Positions 7,819 through 17,560 of a stretch of 64,000 nt of DNA are shown here, piece after piece; the first letter of the stretch is position 1; every line of letters starts with the position of its first letter. A program made the translations under genes and the position numbers. The notes below the pieces were generated by a model, which was not told the origin of the DNA, made no database searches, and saw only the letters and a program-made list of their open reading frames with translations. The stretch is from Pseudarthrobacter siccitolerans. Its GTDB lineage: Bacteria > Actinomycetota > Actinomycetes > Actinomycetales > Micrococcaceae. The stretch spans positions 186,001-250,000 of the forward strand of contig NZ_CAQI01000042.1 in assembly GCF_001046895.1 (NCBI RefSeq). Direction: 5' to 3'.

Positions 7819-9975
7819 TTACGACGTCCTGTTCCGTTTGGCTTGCTCCACCAGTTCGGTCAGCCACGGCCGGTGCCCACGGTGGAACACGATTCCTTCG
7901 CGCAGGCCTTGGATGGAGGGGACGGAGTTGGCGATGTCGATGGTGATCCGGCCGTTGCCCATGGGCGCATTGCTGATATGCAGGTCGCCGTAGGACTCCG
8001 GGAGCACGGGGTCCATCCATAGGCCACCGCGGGAAACGTGGGTGTCATACTGCATCAGGCTCGTCAAGAGTAGGATCGGTGTGGTCGCTGCCCAGGCCTG
8101 TGGCGCGCATGCCGTTGGATAGGGCAATGGCTTGGCGAATTGGTCCCGGCTGAAGCCGCAGAACAGCTCTGGGAGTCGGCCATCAGAGTACTCCGCCGCC
8201 TCCAGCAGGGCGTTGGAGATCCGTTGTGCTTCCGCCACGAAGCCGTAGCGTACCAGGCCGGCCGTGATGATTGCATTGTCGTGTGGCCATACTGAACCGT
8301 TGTGGTAGCTGGCAGGATTGTAAGCGCCCATGTCACTCGCCAGGGTTCGCACGCCCCAGCCGCTGAACATCTCCGGAGACATCAGGCGTTCGACCACCTG
8401 CGGAGCTTTATCCTCATCCACCAGGCCGAGCCACAGGCAGTGGCCCATATTGGAAGCACACGCGTCGACCTGACGCTTCTTCCCATCCAAGGCGACGGCG
8501 TAGTACCCGCGCTCGGGCATCCAGAACTGCTCGTTGAACCGTTTCTTCAGTTGCGCGGCGAGATCGGCCAGTTCATTCCCTAGAGTCGCATCGCCGGCGT
8601 CGTACGCCATCCATGCGCGCGCCAAATATGCGGTATAGACGTAGCCCTGCACCTCGCAGAGAGCGATCGGCGGCTCCGCCAGGGTTCCGTCGGCAAAATT
8701 GATCCCGTCCCAGGAGTCCTTCCAGCCCTGGTTGATCAGCCCCTGGTCGTTGAGACGCTCATACTCGACAAATCCGTCGCCGTCCTTGTCCCCGTAATCT
8801 CTGATCCACTCCAGCGCGCGGTCTGCATGCGGCAGCAAAGCGGCGATGGTATCCGCTGCGAACCCCCAGCGGCTTACTGATCCGAGCAGCATCACGAACA
8901 GGGGCGTGGCGTCTACGCTGCCGTAGTACGTCGATTTGCCGCCCAGGGAAAGCCCGCTGGAGATATCGAGCCTGACTTCGTGCAGGATTTTGCCTGGCTC
9001 TTCCTCGCTCATCGGGTCCACCAGGGTGCCCTGCCGGTCGGCCAGCGTCTGGAGCGTGCCCAAGGCCAGGGAAGGGTCCACCGGGAGGGCCATTAGGGAC
9101 GCCCAGAGCGAGTCCCGGCCAAACAGAGTCATGAACCAGGGTGCCCCGGCGGCTACCATGACTCGGTTAGGATGGTTCGGATCCTCGATGCGGAGGGCGC
9201 CCAGGTCGTCATAGCTGCGCCGCAGGGTTCGTTCAATGGAGCGGTTTCCCATTTGCAGCACCGGAATCTTGGCCACCCACTCCTGCCGACGTCGGTCACT
9301 CGGCGAAAGTTCGCCGGTATCCGGATGAACAAACAGCATGCTGGGGCTGATTCCGTCAACGAGGGGCACTACGCTAACCAATGCTGTCCATTGGCCGTGG
9401 GGCGGGACAACGGTCCGGTACGTCAGGGCCTCTGCCGTGACATCGGCACCCTCGGCCGTGACCAGAACGCCCTTCCGGGCATCCTGCCAAGCGGCCTGGA
9501 TCGTCAAGGTATCGCCGTCGGAGTGGCGGGTTTCGTGCCACTGCCGAGAGATCCGCGCCTCCTTTACCTCGAAGAGATCCGCGAAATCGGATTCGATCCT
9601 AAGGGAAATAACGCATTCTGCAGGATTCAGGGCATAGTTCCGTACCGTGATCTGCTCCAGGATTCCTGTACCGACTTCGCGCAGTCGCTCCACGATCAGC
9701 GGGCTGTCCGCATACCCGTCCCCGCGGAGAACACGGCCGGCAAACAGCGCCCGGTACGGCTCTTTCGTCTCGGCTCCCAGCGGCTCCAGGGGCTGTCCAT
9801 TAATCGTGAGGTTCCAGCCGGACACGATGCGTATGTCCTGAAAGAACACTCCGTGCGGATGTTCGGGATGGATGTCCCCGTTCGGCAAGGAAATGCAGAA
9901 CGACGATCCCTCCACTAAAGTGACCGTCCCGGCACCTAAGGGCCCGGCCGCCGTGTCGGCATTCCATCCAGCCAT
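7819..9975 (-). CDS. Amylo-alpha-1,6-glucosidase / glycogen debranching-type enzyme
   Basis: A 718-residue cytoplasmic protein. An N-terminal GDE_N_bis domain (about residues 10-210) contains SFCISLPNGDIHPEHPHGVFFQDIR. A C-terminal (alpha/alpha)6 debranching domain has GAPWFMTLFGRDSLWASLMALP, GWKDSWDGINFADG, YNPASYHNGSVWPHDNAI and AWAATTPILLL. The family cleaves alpha-1,6 branches or trims related oligosaccharides. The ATG at 9975 is preferred over an upstream frame-mate because GGAGGAACCGGAA precedes it directly. The gene stands alone between a pseudogene and an AhpD-like gene and may be functionally linked to the GH15 gene at the left edge. The substrate is unproven. Confidence 0.88.
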   Translation of the reverse strand: MAGWNADTAAGPLGAGTVTLVEGSSFCISLPNGDIHPEHPHGVFFQDIRIVSGWNLTINGQPLEPLGAETKEPYRALFAGRVLRGDGYADSPLIVERLREVGTGILEQITVRNYALNPAECVISLRIESDFADLFEVKEARISRQWHETRHSDGDTLTIQAAWQDARKGVLVTAEGADVTAEALTYRTVVPPHGQWTALVSVVPLVDGISPSMLFVHPDTGELSPSDRRRQEWVAKIPVLQMGNRSIERTLRRSYDDLGALRIEDPNHPNRVMVAAGAPWFMTLFGRDSLWASLMALPVDPSLALGTLQTLADRQGTLVDPMSEEEPGKILHEVRLDISSGLSLGGKSTYYGSVDATPLFVMLLGSVSRWGFAADTIAALLPHADRALEWIRDYGDKDGDGFVEYERLNDQGLINQGWKDSWDGINFADGTLAEPPIALCEVQGYVYTAYLARAWMAYDAGDATLGNELADLAAQLKKRFNEQFWMPERGYYAVALDGKKRQVDACASNMGHCLWLGLVDEDKAPQVVERLMSPEMFSGWGVRTLASDMGAYNPASYHNGSVWPHDNAIITAGLVRYGFVAEAQRISNALLEAAEYSDGRLPELFCGFSRDQFAKPLPYPTACAPQAWAATTPILLLTSLMQYDTHVSRGGLWMDPVLPESYGDLHISNAPMGNGRITIDIANSVPSIQGLREGIVFHRGHRPWLTELVEQAKRNRTS

Positions 9976-10365
9976 TTCCGGTTCCTCCAACGGATTTCCC
10001 CTAGGCGACGTGGTCAGATGTTCTGTCCAAGCGCCGCCGGCCTGCATCGTTCTAAGCGACGCTACGCCCGTGTTCCGATTGATGCCAGAGCCACGACTGG
10101 ATGCCCCATGTTCAGTGAGATTCCGTCACCGTCGCGGATGTAGGTCGGGGGAATGCTCGTGCACAAATTCTTCGGCTAGGCCCTGTTGTTCTGCCTCGGA
10201 CAGACTTCGGGGCCAGCAGTAGGCCTGCATCCATCTCGTCTTATTTGCCCCGCAGTGCATCCGACCCGGTGGAGCGTATTTGAAGAGCTGGCTGCGTCTG
10301 GCTCGGCCCGGTAGACCACAGTGATGGCTGTCTCGAATTTGGCGGTCTTCCACGCCAATGTTGGT
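9976..10365. other. Non-coding stretch upstream of the debranching gene
   Basis: About 390 bases without a firm gene. It must hold the promoter of the minus-strand debranching gene. A minus-strand frame (10126-10353) ends LSEAEQQGLAEEFVHEHSPDLHP, which looks protein-like, but no start signal or family supports it. Confidence 0.3.
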
Positions 10366-10818
10366 CTACTCTGCCCGCAGACCAATGTGTTGCGGATTCT
10401 CCAGCGGAAGCAGTCCTCGCTCGGCAAAAACTCGTTTTGCTTCAAACACGGCGTTCAATGCTCTGGGGAAGCCGCAATAGACAGCCGATTGGGTCAGAGC
10501 TTCGATAATCTCCGCAGGCGTGAGCCCGACGTTCAGCGAAGTATTCAGGTGAAACTCCAACTGAGCTTCACAGCCTCCCAGGGCGGCGAGGATGCCGAGG
10601 GTGACAAGCTGGCGTTGAGCCGGAGACAGAGTGTCCCCGGAGTAGATGTCGCCATACGCGAAAGCAACCATGTGCTCCGCCAAGTCTGGGGCCACACCTT
10701 CTAGCGCGGTTACAACGTTTGATCCGGTTCGTGGGTTCAGGGTATTCAACACCTTGAACCCACGTTCAAAGCGCTCGGATCTTGCACTGCGCTTTCCAGT
10801 GCCGTCTTGGGTGGGCAT
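10366..10818 (-). CDS. Carboxymuconolactone decarboxylase / AhpD-like protein
   Basis: A 150-residue protein with the all-helical CMD fold: RFERGFKVLNTLNP (about 15-30), YGDIYSGDTLSPAQRQLVTLGILAALGGCEAQLEFH (about 55-92) and GLTPAEIIEALTQSAVYCGFPRALNAV (about 98-125). This matches the PcaC-type branch (GCE..L..H) rather than the CxxC AhpD peroxidase partner. The family includes 4-carboxymuconolactone decarboxylase and many uncharacterised relatives. Its start has GAGGAA just upstream. It lies downstream of the GntR gene on the same strand and could belong to that catabolic regulon. Confidence 0.8.
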   Translation of the reverse strand: MPTQDGTGKRSARSERFERGFKVLNTLNPRTGSNVVTALEGVAPDLAEHMVAFAYGDIYSGDTLSPAQRQLVTLGILAALGGCEAQLEFHLNTSLNVGLTPAEIIEALTQSAVYCGFPRALNAVFEAKRVFAERGLLPLENPQHIGLRAE

Positions 10819-11056
10819 TTTTCGTTCCTCGCGCGGTTGCTGGCTGGTCAGGTTACGTGGCTCCAGACGGAGCGGCTTGAAGCATGCTGATCTTGAATCG
10901 AATTGTCGGCAGCCGTCTGGGCTCTCGAGCTGCCTCAGTCAGGTTCCCGAACCAGGGAGACTCCGAACGTCCATTGTTCTCGCGGTTGGATGCCACAACT
11001 TTCGCGAGTTTTGATCGCTGGGTGGGCGATGCGACGGAATGACCTAATCGAGAGAG

Positions 11057-11806
11057 CTACGGGGCATTTCTGTGCAGTTCCATACGATATGCATAGCGTC
11101 TGGGATTGAAATGTGAGGAGGTGAACTCGATGAACTTCCCGTCCGCGTCGTAATAGAGACGTTCGATCAGCAAGATCGCGTCACCGGCTTCGCATCCGAT
11201 CAGCCCGGCCTCATGGTCCGGGGCATTCATCGCGGTAATTTCCTGGCGCGCGCCTGTTATGGGCTTGTCCAGGAAGTGCTCTGCGATTCCGATGACTGTT
11301 CCTTCGCCCGGCGACGCCTCTCCCAACTCGGCCAGCTTCGCACCCAGAGTTGGTTCCACGTAGTGGCGGGTCACCACGAACGGCACCCCTTTGTAGGAAC
11401 GGCGCACGGTGGCCCGGCTCACCTCTATGTAAGTGAGGCCCATGCGGGCAGCTATGGATGGCTCTACGACAACGGAAAATGGCTCTATTACCTCAGTGGT
11501 CGTGTCAGGCCAAACAATAATCTCATCGAGGGATCCGATGGACCGCATGTAACGCCCTTGGGAATCCTGGCGGCCATTGACGTAGGTGCCGCTGCCTTGG
11601 ACCCGGTTTATCAGGCCATCCGTCAGCAGGATTTGAAGAGCTCCTCGAACGGTGTGCCGGCTGACCTTATGGGCAGCCTGCAACTCACTCTCGGTCGGAA
11701 GCTTCCGCCCTTCGGAATAAACCCCCGCGGCAATATCGGCCCGAATCTGCGCAGCGAGGGACCGATAAGCAGGAACTGCGCGCTCTTCTCGGGTATGAAC
11801 CCCCAT
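11057..11806 (-). CDS. GntR-family regulator with UTRA ligand domain
   Basis: A 249-residue DNA-binding regulator. The winged helix occupies about residues 12-75 (YRSLAAQIRADIAAGVYSEG, LPTESELQ, HKVSRHTVRGALQILLTDGLI). A UTRA (HutC/FarR-type) effector domain follows (about 90-249), with FTSSHFNPRRYAYRMEL at its end. The start at 11806 is chosen because CGGAGGT sits 5 bases before the ATG; an upstream in-frame ATG lacks one. It follows the thiolase operon on the same strand after a strong hairpin and is the likely regulator of that locus. The effector is probably a pathway intermediate (inference). Confidence 0.88.
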   Translation of the reverse strand: MGVHTREERAVPAYRSLAAQIRADIAAGVYSEGRKLPTESELQAAHKVSRHTVRGALQILLTDGLINRVQGSGTYVNGRQDSQGRYMRSIGSLDEIIVWPDTTTEVIEPFSVVVEPSIAARMGLTYIEVSRATVRRSYKGVPFVVTRHYVEPTLGAKLAELGEASPGEGTVIGIAEHFLDKPITGARQEITAMNAPDHEAGLIGCEAGDAILLIERLYYDADGKFIEFTSSHFNPRRYAYRMELHRNAP

Positions 11807-11907
11807 CCTGTACCTCCGTTGGATTCGGCCCGTTCGGGACCTGCCGAACACCATCAAATCTAGCATATGTCCGGACGAATTCCTCCTGGGCGTGGCGCCG
11901 GATCGGT

Positions 11908-11949
11908 CCTCAGGTTCCCTGACGTCCGAGAACTACAGGGAACCTGAGG
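11908..11949 (-). terminator. Hairpin after the thiolase operon
   Basis: A perfect 14-base inverted repeat (CCTCAGGTTCCCTG at 11908-11921 and its complement at 11936-11949) with a 14-base loop lies 6 bases beyond the thiolase stop. It has no T-run, but its position suits a transcription terminator or processing site between the catabolic operon and the GntR gene. Confidence 0.6.
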
Positions 11950-11954
11950 GAGCG

Positions 11955-13100
11955 TCATCTTTCGACCATCAATACAGTTACTGAACCGCCATCGGTGCCG
12001 CTGACGGTACCGCCTTTGCAGTAAGCCAGACCGAGGTGAGCATCCTCAACCTGACGTGCACCGGCACGATCAGTGAGTTGCCATGTCAGCTCACATATTT
12101 GGGCCACGCCCGTGGCACCGACCGGATGTCCGCGACTAAGAAGGCCCCCGCTGGTGTTTACGGGCATTTTCCCCCCGAGGGATGTGCTGCCGTTCTCGGT
12201 CCAGATTCCGCCTTCACCTACTGGAATCAGACCGAGCCCCTCCAGCCTAACGATTTCGGCGATGGTAAAGCAGTCGTGCATCTCAACAAGATCGACGTCT
12301 TTCGGTCCAAAGCCTGAGATGTTCCATGCCTGCTCTGCAGCCCGCCGTGAGACGTCCTCATCGTTAAGGCCGGCGGCAGTGGATACCACGCTCCCGCTGA
12401 TGAGTGCGCATCCTGCTATCCGGGGGGCGGAGCGAATTTTCAGTTTTGCCAGACCGGCCTTGCTGCACAGGACTACGGCCGCTGCTCCGTCACTAATGGG
12501 GCTGCAGTCCAGAAGTCCTAGCGGTTCGGTGATAATGCGTGCCTCCAGTACTTCGCTGAGGCTGACTGGGCGCTGGTATTGGGCGAATGGGTTATGAACG
12601 GAGTGCGCGTGGTTTTTGACAGCAACGGCTGCGATCTGTTCCCGGGTCGCGCCATGATCGTACATATACCGGCGCGCGCTCATCCCGTGGTTGGCTGCCA
12701 TGACCAGTCCGTTGATGGCGTCGAGGTCAGTCGGGTCTGGCATGACTCCGCCGGCGACTCGGTCCGTCATTTTCTCGGCACCAATGACGAGCACGATGTC
12801 GTGGATCCCGGCTTTTATTGCAATCCAGGCCTCTCGAATCGCTGTTGCTCCACTGGCGCAATAGTTTTCGTGGTTCGAGACAGGCAGTCCGCCTAGCCCA
12901 AGTTGGACAGCGACGCGCTGGCCCGCTACCGGGCCACCGAAAACGTGCCCCATATATACGGCTTCGATATCGGCAGGGATGACGTATGAGTCTGCCATCG
13001 CTGCCCGAGCTGCCCCGACCGCGAGCTTTTCAAAGGTGACGTCTACGGGGTATTTCCCGAACCGCACCATTCCTGCTCCGGCGATGAATGTTTCACTCAT
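11955..13100 (-). CDS. SCP-x-type thiolase / acetyl-CoA acetyltransferase
   Basis: A 381-residue lipid-transfer-type thiolase. The nucleophilic Cys is in HENYCASGATAIREAW (about residue 81). The His is in GGLLSRGHPVGATGVAQ, and a C-terminal Cys is in GLAYCKGGTVSG. Such enzymes cleave or form 3-oxoacyl-CoA and usually pair with a DUF35 OB-fold protein, which is exactly the upstream neighbour here. The ATG at 13100 overlaps the DUF35 gene by 8 bases and has GAGGAAA upstream. It would perform the final C-C cleavage of the operon's pathway. Authentic thiolysis versus retro-aldol activity, as in some thiolase-DUF35 pairs, cannot be told from sequence. Confidence 0.88.
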   Translation of the reverse strand: MSETFIAGAGMVRFGKYPVDVTFEKLAVGAARAAMADSYVIPADIEAVYMGHVFGGPVAGQRVAVQLGLGGLPVSNHENYCASGATAIREAWIAIKAGIHDIVLVIGAEKMTDRVAGGVMPDPTDLDAINGLVMAANHGMSARRYMYDHGATREQIAAVAVKNHAHSVHNPFAQYQRPVSLSEVLEARIITEPLGLLDCSPISDGAAAVVLCSKAGLAKLKIRSAPRIAGCALISGSVVSTAAGLNDEDVSRRAAEQAWNISGFGPKDVDLVEMHDCFTIAEIVRLEGLGLIPVGEGGIWTENGSTSLGGKMPVNTSGGLLSRGHPVGATGVAQICELTWQLTDRAGARQVEDAHLGLAYCKGGTVSGTDGGSVTVLMVER

Positions 13101-13485
13101 TTGTTTCCTCGATTCCTCGGAAGCGGTACCACCATAGTGAGTTGCCGGACTCGTCAACAGTTTTGGGGTACAACTCGACCCCTACGACTGTCCCGATGTC
13201 GACGTTGCCTTCTGCCGCGCCGAGTACACGGTTACCGTCTTCGAAATCGACCGTGACAAGTGTGTAGGGGGTCTTCAAGTGGGCAGGGGCCTGACGAACA
13301 ACGGTCCAGCTACAAACGCGGCCTTGCTTGGGCAAGCTGACGTTTTCAACCCGGTCAGAGCCGCAATGAAGGCAGAGCGGTCTCTGCGGAAATGAATGCC
13401 GTTGGCAGGCGAGGCATGAAATGCCCTGCAGGCCATTCGCCAGGTTCACTACGTCTTCACGAAGAGGCATATCTACAGATGTCAT
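13093..13485 (-). CDS. Zn-ribbon OB-fold (DUF35) thiolase partner protein
   Basis: A 130-residue protein. The zinc ribbon has SCLACQRHSFPQRPLCLHCGSD (two CxxC pairs, about residues 24-43). An OB-fold follows (about 50-125) with CSWTVVRQAP, PYTLVTVDFEDGNRVLG and the terminal WWYRFRG. DUF35 proteins form complexes with thiolase-fold enzymes and shape their substrate channel. Start and stop overlap the CaiB gene (ATGA) and the thiolase gene, so all three are translationally coupled and almost certainly function together. Confidence 0.88.
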   Translation of the reverse strand: MTSVDMPLREDVVNLANGLQGISCLACQRHSFPQRPLCLHCGSDRVENVSLPKQGRVCSWTVVRQAPAHLKTPYTLVTVDFEDGNRVLGAAEGNVDIGTVVGVELYPKTVDESGNSLWWYRFRGIEETNE

Positions 13486-14702
13486 TGTTCTGCTCCTAGG
13501 AGGATGTGGTCCTTGGGCGGGGCTCCAGTTCGTTCGTTCCCGGAGCGTGGTTTCAAATCCTGCAGTAGTTCCTTGTTGTTGGCGCCCAGCTCCGGGGCTG
13601 AGTCGGGGCGGGGCTCCTCGTAGGCGTCCATGAGGATCGGCGTCCTGATCATCCGGTGCTTGCCGGCAAACTGGTCATCGATGCTGATGAACATGTGCCT
13701 GGCGTCCAGGTGCGGGCAGTCATAAAGTTCGTCAATGGTTTGAGTTTCACCCGCGGGTAGTCCGGCAGCGGCGAAGGATTCGACGATCTGCCGACGCGTC
13801 CGTGTGTATGTCCACTTTTCGGCTTCGGGACGGATGACGGTTGCGAAGTTTTCGGCACGGTTCATCACGGAGCCCAGAAGGGGATGGTCAAGCAAATCCG
13901 GCCGGTCAATGGCCTTGCACAGTCTGCGCCACATCTCGTCTGTAGGGAGGATCAGCGCTACGAATCCATCGCTGGCTTGCAGTGAGCCCAGGGGGGCGTA
14001 CCGGTCGACGCCCCTTACACGCTTTTCCTTTGTGAAGTCCCAAAGCATCAGCTCCCGTTCCAGCAGGGATGCGACTGTGTCGTACATGCTTTGGTCCACG
14101 AATGAACCCGACCCTGTTCGTTCCCGTCCCTGAATTGCGGCGAGTATGCCAACGGATGCGTAAACGGCAGTGTATATGTCGGCGAAGCCGGTGACCGTCG
14201 GCAGCGGCGGACCGGACGTTTCACCGGTGACGGACATAAGACCGCCCATGGCCTGGATTGCAGTATCGAATGCGGGGCGGTCTGAAAATTCCCCGCGGTG
14301 ACTGTTCAGACGCCCGTAGCCGCTGATCGCGCAGTAGACCAATCGCGGGTTTTCTTCCCGCAGCGCGTCGTAACCGATTCCGAGTTTGTCGACGGCGCCC
14401 GGTCGCAGGTTTTCGACAATGATGTCCGCGGTTCCTGCAAGGGCCAGGTAGGCGAGCCGATCCGTCGGGCTGCTGAGGTCCAAGGTTACCGATTTCTTGT
14501 TCCGGTTATAGCTCAAGAACCCGCCGCTCAGGGCGCCGGCATCGGTCTGCACGAGAGGGTCGTAAACCCTGCGGGGGTCTCCGCTGTCGGGTTTTTCGAT
14601 CTTGATTACTTCGGCACCGAGATCGGCGAGGATCATCGCGCAATACGGTGCGGCTATGTACTGTCCCAGCTCCAGGACGCGGAGGCCTTCGAGGGGTCTC
14701 AT
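13482..14702 (-). CDS. CaiB/BaiF-family (class III) CoA-transferase
   Basis: A 406-residue class III CoA-transferase. The N-terminal Rossmann-type domain begins LEGLRVLELGQYIAAPYCAMILADLGAEVIKIEKP. The catalytic Asp is in RPAFDTAIQAMGGLMSVTG (about 160). These enzymes move CoA between carboxylic acids through aspartyl intermediates. Its overlaps with the upstream alcohol dehydrogenase and the downstream DUF35 gene place CoA activation between alcohol/aldehyde oxidation and thiolytic cleavage. The acid substrate and CoA donor are unknown. Confidence 0.9.
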   Translation of the reverse strand: MRPLEGLRVLELGQYIAAPYCAMILADLGAEVIKIEKPDSGDPRRVYDPLVQTDAGALSGGFLSYNRNKKSVTLDLSSPTDRLAYLALAGTADIIVENLRPGAVDKLGIGYDALREENPRLVYCAISGYGRLNSHRGEFSDRPAFDTAIQAMGGLMSVTGETSGPPLPTVTGFADIYTAVYASVGILAAIQGRERTGSGSFVDQSMYDTVASLLERELMLWDFTKEKRVRGVDRYAPLGSLQASDGFVALILPTDEMWRRLCKAIDRPDLLDHPLLGSVMNRAENFATVIRPEAEKWTYTRTRRQIVESFAAAGLPAGETQTIDELYDCPHLDARHMFISIDDQFAGKHRMIRTPILMDAYEEPRPDSAPELGANNKELLQDLKPRSGNERTGAPPKDHILLGAEQ

Positions 14703-15856
14703 GTCAGCGCCGCCGTACCGTGGGGAACGATCAGGGGCTTAATGTCTTCCTGGGACCGCATCCGGGACATCGCCTCATTGACTTGATCGAGCCGGTAGTG
14801 GTTGGGAACCAGTGCGCCGAAGTCGTATTTGCCCTTGGAGTTCTTCATGAAGTCCAGCGCTTTGCGGTATTCGGCGATGTGGCCAGACCAGGTGCCCATG
14901 ATGGTGAGCTGTTGGCGGGTGATGAAGCCCGGACGCACGGGTACTTCTTTTCCGGGGCCGTCGATTTGACCGGTGACCATGTATCGGCCACCTTCTCTGA
15001 TCATTCCCAGGCCCTCAGTGAAGGCAGTGCGTGCACCTGAGAATTCGAAAACGACTTCGGCACCCTGTCCGCCCAGTAGTTCCCTTACTGCGCTGATCCG
15101 GTCTTCGGGTTCGGGTGCGTCCGCGATGGAGATGGTGTCCGTCGCTCCGTACTGCTTGGCGATGGCCAGTCGACTTTCAGGGGCACCTATGGTGATGATC
15201 CGCCCTGCGCCAAGGTGATCTGCAAGTGCGGTGGCGAACAGTCCGAGCGGGCCGGCACCCTGGATCACAACATTCTCCCAGGGGTTCATTTTTCCGATGC
15301 GTTCAAAGGAGTGAACTACGGTTCGCAGGGCGCAGCTGGCTGCTGAGGCCCATGAGGTTGGAACCTCATCGGGGACTCGTACCCGGCCGGAATTGGGAAA
15401 GACGTAGCAGTATTCTGCAAAGCCGCCGACGAGGTAGGGCGGGCGTTCGCAGTTTGTGAACATGTAGTACTGCCGATTTGTGCACAATGTGGGCTGGTTA
15501 TCGAGGCGGCAGTGGTCACAGTTGTTGCAGGATGCGTGTGTGAAGCAGATGCGGTCGCCCAATTCCAGGGGAGCCCCGAAGGTGTCCCTTTCGGCTCCGG
15601 GCCCGAAAGCCACGATGCTGCCCACCATCTCGTGGCCAGGGATGACGGGAAGGTCCACCCCTTGGCTTCCTCCGAGCGAGCCGTCCCATAGGTGGAGGTC
15701 TGAGCCGCAGATGGTGGCTGCTTCGATCTTCACGAGCAGCGCTCCGGCTTCCAGCTCCTGGGGGACGGGGATGTCGCGTAGTTCCAGGTCCTCGCCGTGT
15801 TTGGCAAGTACTGCCGCACGGCTTGTCTTGGGAATCTCGAAAGTACTGTTTGTCAT
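14699..15856 (-). CDS. Zinc-dependent alcohol dehydrogenase (MDR superfamily)
   Basis: A 385-residue medium-chain dehydrogenase. Catalytic zinc ligands are suggested by ATICGSDLHLWDG and PGHEMVGSIVAFG. A structural-zinc-type cluster is seen in HASCNNCDHCRLDNQPTLC. The nucleotide-binding loop is QGAGPLGLFATALADHLGAG. The ATG at 15856 follows AAAGGAAAA; an in-frame codon 60 bases further upstream lies inside the preceding gene. It should oxidise an alcohol with NAD(P)+, feeding the aldehyde dehydrogenase gene immediately upstream. Its stop overlaps the CaiB start. Confidence 0.9.
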   Translation of the reverse strand: MTNSTFEIPKTSRAAVLAKHGEDLELRDIPVPQELEAGALLVKIEAATICGSDLHLWDGSLGGSQGVDLPVIPGHEMVGSIVAFGPGAERDTFGAPLELGDRICFTHASCNNCDHCRLDNQPTLCTNRQYYMFTNCERPPYLVGGFAEYCYVFPNSGRVRVPDEVPTSWASAASCALRTVVHSFERIGKMNPWENVVIQGAGPLGLFATALADHLGAGRIITIGAPESRLAIAKQYGATDTISIADAPEPEDRISAVRELLGGQGAEVVFEFSGARTAFTEGLGMIREGGRYMVTGQIDGPGKEVPVRPGFITRQQLTIMGTWSGHIAEYRKALDFMKNSKGKYDFGALVPNHYRLDQVNEAMSRMRSQEDIKPLIVPHGTAALT

Positions 15857-15872
15857 GGCTTTTTCCTTTGTC

Positions 15873-17393
15873 TTAGCCGAGTTTGAACGGGTCGCGGCTT
15901 TCGCCCGTGAGCTCAACCCACACGGACTTTGTCTGCAGGTATGCGTCCAGGCCTTCCAGCCCGTTTTCGCGGCCGATGCCGCTCTGGCCGAAGCCTCCGT
16001 AGGGGACGTTATTCGCCAGGACCCGGTAGGAGTTCACCCAGATGGTGCCCGCTTTTAGCTGGTGCGCGATCCGGTGTGCGCGCTGTACGTCCTTAGTCCA
16101 CACAGCAGCCGCGAGCCCGTAAGACGTGTCGTTGCCGAGGCGAACTGCTTCCGCCTCGTCCTCGAAGGGGATGACTGCCAGAACGGGCCCGAAGATTTCT
16201 TCCCTGGCCACTCGCATGGAGTTGTTGACTCCGGTGAGAATGGTTGGTTCAAAGAAGAATCCGTCAGTCAGGCCCCGTGTCTCGGGCCGCCGCCCACCGG
16301 ACGTGATGGTGGCGCCTTCTTCGACGCCCAGGTTCACGTAGTACTGGACTTTGTCGAGCTGCTCGGAGAAGGCGATGGGGCCCATCTCCGTTGCCATTTC
16401 CAAGGGGTCACCCATTTTGATCTGTGGTGCACGATCGGCAAGCCTCCTCACCACTTCGTCATGGATTGAACTATGCACAAGAAGCCGGCTCCCCGCGATG
16501 CAGGTCTGGCCTGTGGCGGCGAAGATGCCGGCCATCGCTCCGTTGACGGCGGCGTCAAGATCAGCATCAGGGAAAATGATGTTGGGGGATTTGCCGCCGA
16601 GTTCAAGGGTGACTTCAGCGATGTGGTCCGCCGCGCTCTTCATGACAGCGATTCCTGTGGCGGTAGATCCGGTGAAAGTGATCTTGTGAACCCCGGGATC
16701 AGCAGTCAGGGCGGCGCCAGTCGCGCCGGCCCCGGTAAGGACGTTGAAGACGCCTGCCGGGAACCCCGCGTCATGGACGAGCCTTGCAAACTCAAGGGTT
16801 GAATTGGGGGTCTGTTCTGCAGGCTTGGCAATAAAGGTGCAGCCCGCCGCAAGGGCCGGCGCCAGCTTGCTGGCCAGCAGGAAGAGTGGACTGTTCCACG
16901 GGAGGATGGCCGCTACGACTCCGATCGGCTCCCGGCGGGTATACGTGAAGAAATTGGTCTGTGGGGCGGGGATGGTCTGCCCGAAGATCTTGTCCGCTGC
17001 ACCTGCAAAGAACTCATAGGTCGCGGGCAGGCCCGCCATCTGGCTCCGGGTCTCCCGGATGACCTTACCGTTGTCCCTGGTTTCGATGACGGCCAAGGAG
17101 TCGGCCTCGGACTCAATGAGAGCAGCCAAACGACGGATGAGGACTCCGCGTTGCGCCGCCGACATTGTCCCCCAAGGGCCTTCCAGAGCGGCCTGGGCTG
17201 CACTCACGGCCTTGCGGACGTCAGCTGGCCCCGCCAGAGGAACAGTGGCCCAAGGCTTCCCGGTATACGGATTGACGGATTCGAATGTCTGACCCGACTC
17301 TGCCTCGACCCATTCGCCGCCGATGTACATGCTGCGGTGCTCGAGCTGGGTCGACTCACTGTCGGCACTGGCCAGTGTTTGGTTGGAACTCAT
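15873..17393 (-). CDS. Aldehyde dehydrogenase (NAD(P)+-dependent)
   Basis: A 506-residue ALDH-superfamily enzyme. The Glu motif is LELGGKSPNIIFPDADLD (about 265). The catalytic Cys is in AATGQTCIAGSRLL (about 300), and the conserved EEIFGPVLAVIPF and GGFGQSGIGRENG stretches follow. It oxidises an aldehyde to the carboxylic acid in the cytoplasm. It ends 16 bases before the alcohol dehydrogenase start on the same strand. Together they would convert an alcohol to an acid for the downstream CoA-transferase. A CAGGAAG sequence precedes the ATG. Confidence 0.92.
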   Translation of the reverse strand: MSSNQTLASADSESTQLEHRSMYIGGEWVEAESGQTFESVNPYTGKPWATVPLAGPADVRKAVSAAQAALEGPWGTMSAAQRGVLIRRLAALIESEADSLAVIETRDNGKVIRETRSQMAGLPATYEFFAGAADKIFGQTIPAPQTNFFTYTRREPIGVVAAILPWNSPLFLLASKLAPALAAGCTFIAKPAEQTPNSTLEFARLVHDAGFPAGVFNVLTGAGATGAALTADPGVHKITFTGSTATGIAVMKSAADHIAEVTLELGGKSPNIIFPDADLDAAVNGAMAGIFAATGQTCIAGSRLLVHSSIHDEVVRRLADRAPQIKMGDPLEMATEMGPIAFSEQLDKVQYYVNLGVEEGATITSGGRRPETRGLTDGFFFEPTILTGVNNSMRVAREEIFGPVLAVIPFEDEAEAVRLGNDTSYGLAAAVWTKDVQRAHRIAHQLKAGTIWVNSYRVLANNVPYGGFGQSGIGRENGLEGLDAYLQTKSVWVELTGESRDPFKLG

Positions 17394-17560
17394 AATCTTC
17401 CTGCTTCCTGCTTCCTGCTTTTGGGCCTACGGTTGCCCGGTCAAGTTCGCGCTACTTGTGCGCGGTCTTCTTGCGTATGAACATTTCTGGGTCTGCTAAA
17501 ACACGCTGACTTCTCCTGACGGTGGTGACCGTTGGCCGGCCCTTGGGCCGGCCTCAGGCC